Positions 40,987 through 54,300 of a stretch of 64,000 nucleotides of DNA are shown in pieces (position 1 is the first letter of the stretch; each line of letters begins with the position of its first letter). The notes below the pieces were generated by a model that saw nothing but the letters and a program-made list of their open reading frames with translations, had not been told where the DNA came from and did no database searches. A program made the position numbers and the translations under genes. The DNA is from Pachyseris speciosa (Eukaryota; Cnidaria; Anthozoa; Scleractinia; Pachyseridae), in NCBI GenBank assembly GCA_016490735.1, contig JAEMWC010000050.1, forward strand, positions 114,501 through 178,500, given 5' to 3'.

Positions 40987-42326
40987 GGATTCGATTAGCT
41001 GACGTTTCGAGCGTTAGCCCTTCGTCGGAGCGAATCGAGGAATTGTGGGTTGTGTATGGTTTATATACAGAAAATGGAGCTACGCTATTGGTGGTAACAT
41101 GGTAACGTGAAAAACAGGAATAAATTAATTGAATGAAAGCGCTCGTTGATACCGTGGGGATTAAGAGTGCCAATTTGAAAGATCAGTTTTTGCTCGAGAT
41201 TTTTGCGGCTTTCCGTGATACCTTGATGTAGGGAAAGGCCGGAGATCGTCATGTGTTGTTTACAATGGTTAGGGAGATTAAAATGCCGAGCGACAGGTTT
41301 GGATGCGTCTTTGTCATTTTTCTCAACATCACGAAGATGTTCTCGGAATCGGTCACCTAGTCGTCTTCCTGTTTCGTCGATGTATAACTTTTTGCATAAT
41401 GTGCAGGTTATGCAATAGATAACATTTGCGGAGGTACACGTGAAACGAACATCATTGAAAATAGCCAACTGGTTTGCCTCCGGCCAGGGATTCTTATCAT
41501 GTTATGTTTCTTTGCATTATTTGTTTCTGTCATTATTTGTGGGCCACCGTGGAAACTACTGGGCTACCAGTTTTTGTGTCACCCCTATAAAGATTATTAT
41601 TATTATTATTGTTATGGCAGTAAAAACTTCTGGATGCCCAGATATCCTATACAATGATTGGGCGGCCAGCCGTAGCCAATCAATGCAACGAAAATAGACT
41701 AATATCACGCTTGTTGTGAACAATAGATTTGCCCGTCCAGCCTCGTCCACAAAACGAGCAAATACAAAGGATCTTAATCCAATGGGAGCTAGAACTCATC
41801 CTGATGACGAGTCTGGACGGGCAAAATCCATTGTTCATCAGAAATGTGATATCGGTCTATTCCTAATCATAAAGATCCTAGTAAATAAATTCTAAAACTT
41901 CTGTTCATCACGATTGAAACACTTAGAAAAAAATAATTAAACGCCTAATGTCCATTATTTCAAAAGCTTAAAGCGCCTCGCAATATTGAGTGAGCTTGTG
42001 ATGACTGACTTCTGTATCTGCAGAGCTATTGTGTCGCTTTTATCTCCCACTAGCTCTTTAAGTGCCTTCCTGAGTAACCTCCGAGTACATCCACAATAAT
42101 ATAGAACTGTGTCACACGATATTCAGGATATCTCTGCTCGAGCTCCCAGCGTAATGGCCCGTACTTTATTGTCTTCTCGGCATCTTTTTCCTCCCTGTTT
42201 TCAACCCAAGGGCAGCTCATCTCTATCACCGATACTTTCTTATTCTCCTTGTCCTCGATGGTAGCGTCGATCCTCTTCGCCCTTACGTGCGTGTTATCTG
42301 CATATTATTAGTGCGTGTTATCTGCA

Positions 42327-42357
<31 letters not shown>

Positions 42358-45300
42358 GTTATAATGCTTCTCTCCTCGAGCTTTGAGTAACGTTTCCTGA
42401 CAAAGGAATCAAAACCACATATGCGAGAAAACTCATGGGGAACAACACAGCTCCAACAAAGATTAATTAAAATTAAGGCTGCGAAGAAGACTACTAATAT
42501 TATTAAAGTAATTAAATTCGCGAGCTGGCTCATGGGAGCCCCAAGATTGAAATGAAACAACGTTCGCGATCATTTGCAAGTAAGAGTAGTGGAAGAAAAC
42601 AACAATTTTGTAAACTGGGACTTTTGTTGTTTTTAACAGGAGAGGAATGTCCGATTCCTATGGATACCACTTTCATTCTTGACTCATCTGGATGTGTTAG
42701 TCGCCGTAACTGGATTCACTTGCTAAACTTTGTCCAAACTGTTGTCAGTTTCTTCAAAGTATCGCCATCTGGTGGTCGTATTGCCATTATTCAATACAGC
42801 ACCGAGGCCAATGTTGTTCTCAAATTTAACACATTAACTGGAAGCCTTCTCAATAATGCAGAGGTCAACAGGCAAATAAGTCGCCTACGGTGCCAGAGGG
42901 GCTTTAGACGAATTGATAGAGGTTTGGAAGTGGCTGCCAAGGAAGTTCTGACCTCAGCAGGTGGCTTAAGAAATATTTCAAGGGTAAATACGTTAGCGCC
43001 ATTTAAAATTCGCTTACTTCCTTATTTATTGACTCGTCAACTATATATATTTTTAGTTTGCCTTTTAAACCTTAAATATTAATGTGACCGATTGAAGGTT
43101 CAAGTGTTATCGTGTTGTTTTTCCTAGACTATGTAACGGTCGCTAAAACTTAGTGTTTGAGTCAAGCTATGTTTTTGTCGTTCATTTTTGTTCCATGTTT
43201 TGTTTATAGCCTGTTCTTTTAATCGCAACTGGAAAGCAAACAAAAGACCAGGGAGTGTATACGCCTCTCGATGTGGCCTCTTATCGTCTCCAGAATACAG
43301 GATCACCAGTGTTTTCCTTGGGTGTAGGGGAAGATGTGGACAGCTCAGAGCTTGAAAAAATTGCCTCTTCACCAGATAATGTGTTCACAGTGGATTCGTA
43401 CGAGGAGTTGGACAACAAAGTTAAGGAAATAAAGAGAGTCCTCTGTATAGGTATCGTTGATTATACTCTTATTTCTTGACACTCGATTGTTCTTGTTTAA
43501 TCGAAACAACGATCTTATTCAAACGAAAAACCTTGTTATCCATTTTGTTATGTTTACTGGTTCAGGTTTTAATAATCAACCTTGATTGTTAATTCTAGCC
43601 TTTTTATTTTGTGTCTAATTTTGATCTAATGGACTATTGGTACTCTTTTCACTTGATTACTGCCTCGTTGTGTAAGTGTCTTCAAATAGCAAGGATTGCA
43701 TCAACGGTTGCTGTGTTTTCGTTAAAATGAGTTTCATCCATTTTCAACTTTAAGAAAAGTGCCTATTAGTTGATGCTGAAAAATCAATATATTGATACTA
43801 TTTTGCCACGGCGCAAAAATTTAACAATTACCGTAAAATGTAATACTGACGCAAACCGAAAGGGAAAGCGCCGCAAAATTAATACTAACAGTTAAGCGGG
43901 CTGACTATGGCATATGCCGTTTTGCGTTATCACATTTTAGGTTCAAAAGTTAGTTGGTTACATTTTGCGGTGGTTTTTGTGTTATATTGCGTGAATATGA
44001 CGTTTTGCGGTGATCACATTTTACGGCCTAATAGCACCACAGGGCGGTAGTTTTGCATTTTTAACTTAGGAATCGATTATGAGATTGATATCTTGAGTCG
44101 TACAACATAGTGTTAGTTTCCTTGTGTTAGTGTTAAGGCTACAGGTATTCAGTCTACTGCAGGAATATAAATCACCTTTGGGTAGTAAGCATTTATTCTT
44201 AGTTATTAAAGTAGGTGTTTCTCCAGGATACCCTCAAGTCATTTTGTTATCTGAAAGACAATTCTCCATCCCCAGGCGTACCTCTTGATACAACTACGTC
44301 ACCCACGCCAACTCCAACTCCAACACCTACACCATCAGCTACGCCAGCAACAGGTACGCAGTTCATAATTTGGTTTCCGATGGTCGTGTGTTTTACAATT
44401 CCGAATTGTGTTATCCTAAATGTCATTTATTCTCAGGACAAGGGATGGTGGTTTAAATATCGATAATAGACCATTCCCGCTGCTTACACCATGTTTACAA
44501 TTAAACATTAGTCGGATTTCTGGTATCTATGGTCTGATGAAAATGCTTTTCAATTCCACCAATCCGAGCGGAGCTCCGGGAGTTCCATGACATCTTTCCC
44601 TCAACCAGTGTGATCTCAATATCTCTAGAAAAGACTGTGGCTGTGCCGACGCAAAAATCTAAGGCGCAAATAGTACTGAATTTTTAATCAGAAAATGTCA
44701 ACTGCATGTTTAACAAGTGGACTTGGCTTATAAAAGTTAAATACTAATCACGTTTTCTACTAACAGATAAGGAATGCAAGACTGTCGCAGATGTAGCATT
44801 TGTGATTGATTCGTCTGCAAGCATTGGACAGAGTAACTGGGAAAGATTGAAGCGATTCTTGAAAGCAATTGTCAGCAAACTTGATGTCAGTCTTTCCGGT
44901 ACGCACGTGGCAGCTGTTGTCTACAGCACAAATGCTGAAGTTCTACTCTTGTTTCGCGATGGTCAGAGCACGTATACAGTCAATAGAGCGTTTGATGGAA
45001 TGTCATGGCAGCGTGGTTTCACTTTCACTGACAAAGCACTGCTGCTTGCAGACAATGATTTGTTCCAGACTGCAAATGGCATGAGGTCAAGTGTATCAAA
45101 GGTAAAGAGGGAATGTATGTTAGCTGATTTCGGCTTAACTCCATCTAAAATCAAAAAAATAGAAAAATTTCTGTGTCGTTCTCAATGTAATGCTCATGGA
45201 AGTATGAATTTCAACTTTCCTGTTTAGGTTTTGATTCTGATCACAGATGGGAAGCAAATGACATCAAAACCTTACACGGAATTAACAACAGCATCCCAGG

Positions 45301-48300
45301 GAGTAAAAGACAAAGGAGTTATAGTGTATGCTGTCGGAGTGGGAAGAGGACCAGATAGATCGGAGCTGCAGAAAATTGCATCTACACAGGAGAATGTTTT
45401 TGTATCTTCGTCTTTTAAGGAAGTCATATCTCTTGCTCCTCAGATACGCGGCCTAATATGCGACTGTAAGTACTTCGTTCTGAAAAAAAAAATCATGTTA
45501 GTGATTTGCTGAGATCAATAACATGCGTATCGCTACTCCTAATTTCTTTTTCTTTGTTCTTTTTATTTTTGTTATTTTTATTATTATTTACGGATTCGCC
45601 ATATTATCACTTGTATCGCCTACTGAATATTCGTACGTTTGGGAGGATCATAGCAATGAGATTCTGGTGATCACAGCAAAAGGAAGCTTATAAGAAATTC
45701 GTACAATAGTCGGAAAACCTTTCGTTACGTTTTTGTATGTTCCTTCTTAGTGCCGTCACCATCAGTTACGCCAACTCCCACTCCAACGCCAACCTCTGCA
45801 GGTAGGAGAAAAAGCAGTAACAAGACCTCGTGATAAAAATTATAATTTTATGTATCCAGGATACTACCAGTTGTATCAAGTGATAAAAAAAGAAACAAAC
45901 AAAAAAACTACAATTTGTCTTAAAGACACCGTTTACGACATGACGGAGTTGAGGTAAAGTATCATTTGCCATGCGCTATTTGATTTTGTACCACCACCCC
46001 ACGGACCAAGAATCTACCAGGGAACTGGAGCGAAACTAGTTCTTATGAGCACTTTTATTATCAGAAATAACGCCCAAATGAAGGGGAATTGCTCTTTTGC
46101 TAACTCATCATCCAAAACTATGTTTCTAATTTTTATGATCAAAAATGCTGTTTACAAAATTTCAAATAATTATCTAAGATTGCCCTTCTAATCTAACTTT
46201 CAAGCAGTTTTTAAAACATAAATGTAAAAACATTCACTCTTCTGTCTTTGCCTACAGAAGAAGTATGTCCCATCCCTATGGATACCACCTTCGTTATTGA
46301 TGCATCGCTGTGTGATGATCTTGGCGACTGGAATCGTACGCTGAAGTTTGTCCAAACCTTAGTCACCTTTTTCAATGTCTCGCCAACTGGAGGCCGTATT
46401 ACCCTCATCCCATTCACCAGTGATGCCACAGTGGTTCTCAAGTTCAACACATTAACTGGAAGCCTTCTGAATGGTGAAGAAGTTAACAGACGAGTTGGTC
46501 TCATACAGTGTCAGGGTGGTTCTAGGCGAATTGACAAAGCACTGGACCTGGTAGACAAGGAAGTACTGACTCCTGCTGGTGGAATGAGGAATATTTCAAG
46601 GGTAACTACTGCCGATGGAATTAATAGAAAAACACTGAAGAACTGTACCAAGTCAACCCTCGGACCTACATATATCGGGGCGGGGAGATGCCACTCCATG
46701 TTTTTTGCATATTTTGTCAAGAAGATTTTCCCTAGGCATCTGTCCATTTCAGCATCTGTTAGTTTATCTTTGATATATATTAGCTGTGAATTTGGTGAAA
46801 ATCAGCTCATAGGTATAGGAGATATTAAATGACAAGTGAGATGTGGTTTTAAGGGTTGATAGTAGCTATGAAAGAATTTAAGCTTTTAAGTTGATAATAG
46901 GTTCGAGCTAGCTAACTATCAAAGTTAGATAGCTACTGATCTTTTGACAAACCAAAACTGAAGAGTGAAACATTTCAAATGTCCGTCATAATGGACGACG
47001 TCACTGGCCTCCAGCAGCTCTATTTGCATATATATTCCATAACTTTAACATTCCCTTATAGATGACAATAAGGGGACATAACAGGCTATCCATTTAAGGT
47101 AAAAACTTTTCAAAATATGGTAACTTTACTAAAAGGCTAGTGAGGGGTTCCAGCTAACTCCCTTCCTTCCGACCCATCCCCACCCCACTCCAATCGTTGT
47201 ACCATGGCTTGCGGATAAGCTTCCATGTACATCCGAGGGTTAAATGTGATTCACTTTCAGCCGTTTCAGGCAATGGAATGCTAGTTACTTTTTCGTGGTT
47301 GTTTTCAGCCTGTTTTTGTTATCACGACGGGAAATCAAACAACGGACGAGGGATCATACACACCTCTTGATGAGGCGTCTTCTCGCCTCCAGAGGAAAGG
47401 AGCAGCCGTGTTCGTATTGGGTATAGGGAAAGATGTTAACCCGTCAGAACTTAACCAAATTGCTACAGGACCCAATAATGTGTTTAGAGTGGATTCCTCT
47501 AACGACTTGGATGACGAATCTGAGGAATTGAAGAGAGGAATCTGTATACTAGGTATTCCTTGTTAACGTGGTGTGCTTGTCCTCGTAATCTTTATCAGAC
47601 GTTTCGTAATATTCTATACATGGGAAATCCAAGTTGGTAAATGTATATGTAATTAGTACTCAAGTGGAATTTTACTGGTAAAAGAGAAGCATGTAAGCCT
47701 ACAGTCAATTAAGAGATGGTTGTCTGGAATGTGTTTTCTTAGGTGTTTTGTTGTAAAGTTAAATAACAATACATCTTGCTTAGGCTACTCGTGCCTTTGT
47801 AAAAAAAACGATTTTCTTTTTTTTCTTGTAACCGATTGTGAGATTCTGCTTTTCTGAAAACTATTTTGTTCGTTTGTCTTCGTTTTAGTGCCAACTCCAA
47901 CGGTGACACCAACTCCCACACCAACTACAGCAGGTTTGTTAAGACTGCCATGCCTCTTTTAAAAATGATTTTATCCTAATTATGCCAGAAATTAAGCTTG
48001 AGCGTTTTTGTTCGCCGAACTTGTGCATAGGATTGGTTTGGCTTAAATATTATAAATCCAAGAATTAAATATGATGTTTAATATGCTTTCCGTTTGAACT
48101 GAAATCAGGGTTTATTGAGAGCTGTGGCCAGCTTTTACTCCTGAACGTAACTTCTGACTGTCAAAGGATGCCTTCTATAATTTGCCTTGTTATATAAGAC
48201 CTTTATTTATTTAATTATTTGCTACTTTTTTTATAAACCTGTCGCGCAGTAAACTTGAAATATTGCTATAGCAAGAAAGATGCTAATTATGGACAAGTTA

Positions 48301-51300
48301 AATGCCAAGAAATAACTGAAGGTGCGAATAGAGCGTATTTAGCAAATATAAAGATTGAGCAAATTACTTCAACGCCAACGGAAACGTGGGGGAATGTAAG
48401 TAATACATGATTATTTTCGCGCCCTCAACATGTAAAAAGTGAATAATACCACCCTGGAACTAGAGAGAAAGAAAGATAATGAAATTTTCGACGTCGTGTG
48501 TTCACGACTCCACACAAAAGTGACATTTCACGTTATTTTTTGTAGAGGACGGTAAAGGAACGTGCCAAATTTTCAAACGCACTCCCAAACCCATTGTTGT
48601 TGCGCATTAACCCTCTTCTCTTGTGGCGTTCTCTTTGCTGGTCCCTTAGTCGTTGTTTAAGGTGGCCCCGCGCGTAATTTTTGGGTCGTACTTATGGGTG
48701 CCTTTTATAATTTCGTTTCTGAAAAGGAAAACGTGGACCCATTTCTTAGTAATTTCAGCTTCCGAAAGAAGAATCCTAGAATAATATAATAATTTAAATT
48801 TTATGGTGATCAGAATCCATTTTTTTCTGTTGTGAAGAGACTGCAGTTATTTCTTATTTCACACAGTGAACTGTGATTGTAATGACCAAGACACACCCAG
48901 TTACATGAGAATCAAAACTGTAGATTTGCCAAGCCAGCGAATTCTTAATTTTACTCTCAAGACCCCTCTCCTCTCGCGTCTAACTGATCTGTTGCCTAAA
49001 TATGAGAGATATATACTTCTCTTTCAATGCTGATTTCATTTAAACCTTATGTGTAAAAGACTTGCATCAAATGTTTGCTTGACTGAGAAAAGGAAACAAA
49101 TTAGATTATTTCTTTTTTTAATTTGACTCGAATTCCTTTCTTTTTTCACAGGGGAATATATCTCACAACCCGCTATTAACTGCCTGATTAGGTGGCTGCG
49201 GCTTTATTGTTTTATTGAAAGCGAAGAGTAGGGCCAATGAACAGCTAATTAAGATGCAAGGAGGGTTATGTCTTAATATGCAAGGGGGTTATGGAACTTA
49301 TTCCCCTTGCATATTATTATATTATTTCTGTGTCCGTTCAGGAAACCTCACCAAAGTAAAAATAGACCAGATATGTGCATTCAGCTCGGAGTTATGTGAT
49401 TTATTCCCTCGTACACGAGGGGGATAAATCACATAAGCCATCGCTAACCCTCAGGACTATAACGCTCACCTATTACTCAAAATGTCTCAACAGAGGAAGT
49501 ATGCCCAATTCCTATGGATACCACTTTCATCGTTGATACTTCAGTCTGTGATGACCTTGGCAACTGGAAAAGTGTGTTAACGTTTGTCCAAAAGCTCGTA
49601 ACCTTTTTCGACGTATCCAAAACGGTTGGTCGTATCGCTCTAATCACATTCAGCACTGATGCCGAGGTGGTTCTCAAGTTCAACACATTAACTGGAAGCC
49701 TTCTGAATAGTGAAGAAGTCAACAGACGAGTTGATCTCCTGCAGTGCCAGGGTGGTTCTAGAAAAATTGACAAAGCATTGGACCTGGCAGACAAGGAAGT
49801 GTTGACTCCCGCCAGTGGAATGAGAACTGTTTCAAGAGTAAGAAACTTTGTGATGGCTATTGGTAGTAGGAATCTTAGAAAGCAGACTAAGCTTTCATGA
49901 TGAAATAAAAAAGGAAACAAACTACTGATTTAGTTGTAGAGGCTACCGAGTGCCGAAATTGATTAAATGTTTAACTTCTTTTGTTTGTCCCCAGCCTGTT
50001 TTCGTAATCACAGCAGGGAAGCAGACAACAGACCAGGGTGATGATGACCCTCTTGATGTGGTTTCCGCCCGCCTGCAGAGGAAAGGAGCAGCCGTATTCG
50101 TGTTGGGTATAGGAAAAGATGTCGACCCTTCAGAACTTAACCAAATTGCTTCTGGACCTAAAAATGTTTTCACGGTGGATTCATTTAAAGACCTTGAAGA
50201 CAAAGCCAGTGAAATAAAGGGAGGAATATGTGTAGCAGGTATCTTTAATTACCTTGAGCAGTTATGTCTTGTCTTAGTCTTGTGTTCTGGGAGAACAATT
50301 TCGTCATTTTTTGGTTTGTTTGTTTCTTTTTTCCGCTCCCTTGTTAAGGCGCTGCTCCTGTTTACTTTGTTAGAAAATGAACTTAGAAAGAACAAAGGAC
50401 AACTAACCTGGCGAATTGAAAGCTATTCAGTCAGTTCGGGTGCTGATACTTTCAATTCTAAGAAACTAACAAAGCTGCGAGGCTCAGAGTCAAGTAAGGA
50501 AGAGTGACGTTCTAAAAGAGGGCTAACTTAACTGCAACCGTGGACAAAACTACTTGCGAAAATAGGTCTCTTGGGAGTCAAAAAATCCTTGCCCAGTATG
50601 TGTGGCTCAACAATATTCCTTAAGTAACTCGCCCCCGCTCCCTCTGTTCAATGTTGAATTTTTGAAGCTCCCATTGTCAGGGAAACATTTAGGAGGTGTC
50701 AACATCATTGCACAATTTGGGAGGGGGCTTGAAACTCAGTTAATTAAATTTTTGCACCTAGAAAGGCTTCTAAGCTCAACTTTCTCAACAGTTTTGTTAA
50801 AGCTGTAGCATTTCTCAAAAGTCCCTGAAAATTACTTAAAGTTGAAACGTATTAAAAAAATCTTTTAAAAGGTGCAACATTTTGAGATAAGTTAGCACGG
50901 TGAGTTTTAGCAAAACATTTCAACTTTAAATCAGAGGGAGCATGTACTAAGACAAGCGCAATTTATCTCCTACTGCACCTGTCTGATTGTTGGACCTCAT
51001 TAGATTGGACTTTCTCGTACCGACGTAAACATTTGGGACCTGATGACACCTTGCTAGAAACACTGCAGAGTGTCACATGGTGTGATTTTTGTCCAATCCG
51101 ATTGTTTCAGTTTGAGGAATCAAAGAGTGGTTTTTTGACACAGGGGTTGACCAGGAATTAGCCAAAGGCGAGTTTGAATGAACAACTGAGTTTCTTGTGA
51201 ACAATTTTGTTCCCTCTAGTTGTCCGATAAGGTTGTTCTTTTGTATAGCTGCGCATTACATATATTACAGTGAGTCGTACAGTTTCTATTTGCGTCCTCG

Positions 51301-54300
51301 CGACTTGGCAGGAGACACAATTTCCTGATTCCGTGTGCATACTTTGTTTACTGACAGAAGTGGAATTATTTTCTACTTTCGTAGTGCCAATTCCAACTAC
51401 AATTATCACAACGCCAACTCCAGCCCCAACTACACCAGGTAAATAAGGATGGTCATGCTTTTAAAAGAGCATATCACTAGCTTATGTAGAGAAGGTTTAT
51501 GCTTGGTTAGGCTTCAAACTTTTTTAGTTTTAAGTCTCAGAGGCCAGTCAAAGAGAGACCAGTCCCTTCCTTCTCTCTCTCTACAAACAATGGCAAATTT
51601 ACGTTCGGAGCAAAACGCGCTTTTATCATTGCAAAGGGTGAAGGGATGTTGTCCGAGATTGTAGCATCCATCATTGATGAGATCTCTACAAGGATTTGTG
51701 TTAACAGAAAAAAAAAAAAAACGCGTGGCAGGATGCCTTAAATAGTTATTTGCAAACAAATATGACGAATGTGGAACAGGTGGGATTCATTATATGTTAA
51801 CACAGCATAGGCAGCTGACCAGTAGTCTTTTCGGTTGTTTAGCCAGAACAATTTATTCAAAGATCATCTTAGGTAGGGAGTATAAAGTTTCCATATTGTT
51901 CCTTCATTCTCAACAGAACAAGTATGCCCAATCCCTATGGATACCACTTTCGTCATTGATGCTTCTGTCTGCGATGACCTTGGCAACTGGAATAGTGTGC
52001 TAACGTTTGTCCAAAAGCTGGTTTCCTTTTTCGACGTGTCGAAACCTGTTGGTCGTATTGCGCTAATCACATTCAGCACTGATGCTGAGGTGGTTCTCAA
52101 GTTCAACACATTAACTGGAAACCTTCTGAATGGCGAAGAAGTCAACAAACGAGTTGGTCTCCTACAGTGTCAGGGCGGTTCTAGGCGAATTGACAAAGCA
52201 TTGGACCTTGTAGATAAGGACGTGTTGACTCCCACCAGTGGAATGAGAAATGTTTCAAGAGTAAGTGATGGATATATATTTTTTCTTAGACTTTGTCTTT
52301 CAATCTGGCTATTACTTGGTCACGAGTTGTTTGAAACTGATATTAGCAGTAACAATCTTGGAAATCAGGATTAGACTTCAAGATCAAAGAAAAAGGAAAC
52401 ATATTTCTAATTTAATTGTAGAAGCTACTGTCCGTGATGATTGATTAAATTTTGACCTTTTTTTGTTTGTTCCCAGCCTGTTTTCGTAATCACAGCAGGA
52501 AAGCAATCTACAGACCAGGTTGCTGCCGATCCCCTTAATGCGACTTCCGCTCGTCTGCAGAGGAAAGGAGCAGCCGTATTCGTGTTGGGTATAGGAAAAG
52601 ATGTCGACCCTTCAGAACTTAACCAAATTGCTTCTGGACCTAAAAATGTTTTCACGGTGGATTCGTTTAAAGACCTTGAAGAGAAAGCCAGTGAAATAAA
52701 AGGAGGAATATGTGTAGCAGGTACCTTAAATTTGTTTCGAGAAATTATGTTTTTGCTTTAGTCTTGTATATAGGGAGGAACAGTTTTATCAGTTTTTCCG
52801 CTGCCACATTAAGGTGCTGCTTCTCTTTCGTTTCTTATAAAGTTCACTGAACGCCAGATAATGCTATATTTAGCGAAGGCTAAAAGCGGGGCTCCACATT
52901 TCTTTTATTTAATTGACATTTACATAAGTCTCCTTATTATATGAACCGCCCGGTATCACTGGCGCAATACTATATACATACATATAAAAATGGTAAGCTC
53001 CTTTTCTTATCGTCTTCAGTTTGTTATTTAATTGAAAAAGAAACAAAACTAGACGAAACCGTAATTGGACATGTGATTTCGTGGACGGACGGACGGCAGT
53101 GGTAACCCAGACTATAATTTCCTGCATGGATAGGTTACCATATTTTCTTACCCATGGTGCTCTGCGTGAGCGCCTTCTGGCTCGGGGTCCGCTAATAAAG
53201 AAGAAGTCGCTAAGGAAAACCAACTGGGTGTATTAAATAGCATCCAATTTGGCCGCAAATACTTGTATTCCAAAGACACTTAAACATATTCGAAGCTTAG
53301 AGCCAAGGAGAACGATGGAGGTTTTGAAAGATACGCCAAATTAACTAGCAAATTACCTTAACATTCCTCCTAATTCAAAAAAATGACAACTGTTTGAAAA
53401 CTTTGAGGTTTTAACCCTCGGACGTACAAGTAAACTCATACCCCCACCGTGGTACAAGCGGAATCCAATACAACACACCCCCCCTCCCCCCTCCCCCGTT
53501 AAGATATCTTGAAAAGTTTTTACCTTAAAGTGCAGTTTTGGTTTTTCAAAAGAACAGTGGCTATTGAGCTTGACAGGAAAATAGAAAATCACACTTAGAA
53601 AATAAATAATAGGTTTACTGTACTTCCCTACTCAACTTAAAAGCGTTAATTCTTGCTAGTTCATATACCACACTTCATTTATCATTTAATATCTCTTTAC
53701 ATATGGGCCGATTTTCACCAAATTCGCAGCAAAACTTTCTCAAAGAAAAGCGAACAGCTACTGCGGGAATGAAAAGGTGTGAAGAGTAAATCATCTTGAT
53801 ACACGGCGACTTTTACCAGGACAATTCAACATTCATTTTCACTTCCAATGCACTTATTTATCTGAGTTTTGGACCTCAACGGATGGTGGTTTCGTCGTTT
53901 CGACGTTAACGTTCTAGAGTGGGTAACATTTGTGAATAATTTTACTCGCCTGGAATCTGGAATCGTAGATGGTAGGAGGGGGTTTGAGGGGTCTACTAAA
54001 CCATGTATGAGTGTAAAGGTGAGGAAGTGCTTGACGCCAACTTGATAGGTGCGTCGAGTGGAAGGGGCAAGGGAAGCATGAAGGTATCGCTGTACAGAAC
54101 CTCTCAGATGTCCATCACTGATGGAGGGATGGTGGAGGCTGTGGGAGAGGCTGAGGGAGCCAGGGTATGGAAGTGGTCCATCTGAAAATGGGAAAGGGAA
54201 TCAGCGATAGAATTGTCTAAGCTCGGGATGTGAGTAGCTGTGAATGTGAAGTTATATTGGAGCGTTTGAAGTGTGATTGCTCGAATAAGGTCCATTACCC

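Larger units (their letters stand above)
44354..47308 (+). other. Introns around VWA 7 and VWA 8, little content
   Basis: 44354-44766, 45802-46257 and 46602-47308. Only the last has a feature: about 47095-47245 is an inverted, diverged partner of 53405-53535 (TTAAGGTAAAAACTTTTC at one end, GTACATCCGAGGGTTAAA at the other). Confidence 0.45.
47934..49493 (+). other. Intron before VWA 9 with two hairpins
   Basis: 1.56 kb. Two perfect or near-perfect hairpins lie at 49275-49315 and 49393-49435. Two short open stretches near 48250 and 48890 have splice-like borders but no family likeness (see rejected items). Confidence 0.5.

Noticed and set aside
48250..48395. Possible extra exon (GTCGCGCAG acceptor, GAAT|GTAAGT donor) reading [15 protein letters not shown]
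   Set aside because: It would be phase 1-0 and break the frame between linker exon 3 and VWA 9, which already fit; no family likeness. Could be an alternative exon, but there is no support from sequence alone.
48888..49013. Open stretch after TTTCACACAG reading [16 protein letters not shown]
   Set aside because: No donor in a useful phase and no recognised domain.
49477..49920. 147-codon minus-strand ORF over VWA 9 (and similar ones over VWA 6, 8 and 10)
   Set aside because: Antisense shadows of conserved VWA exons; they recur only because the exons are duplicated.
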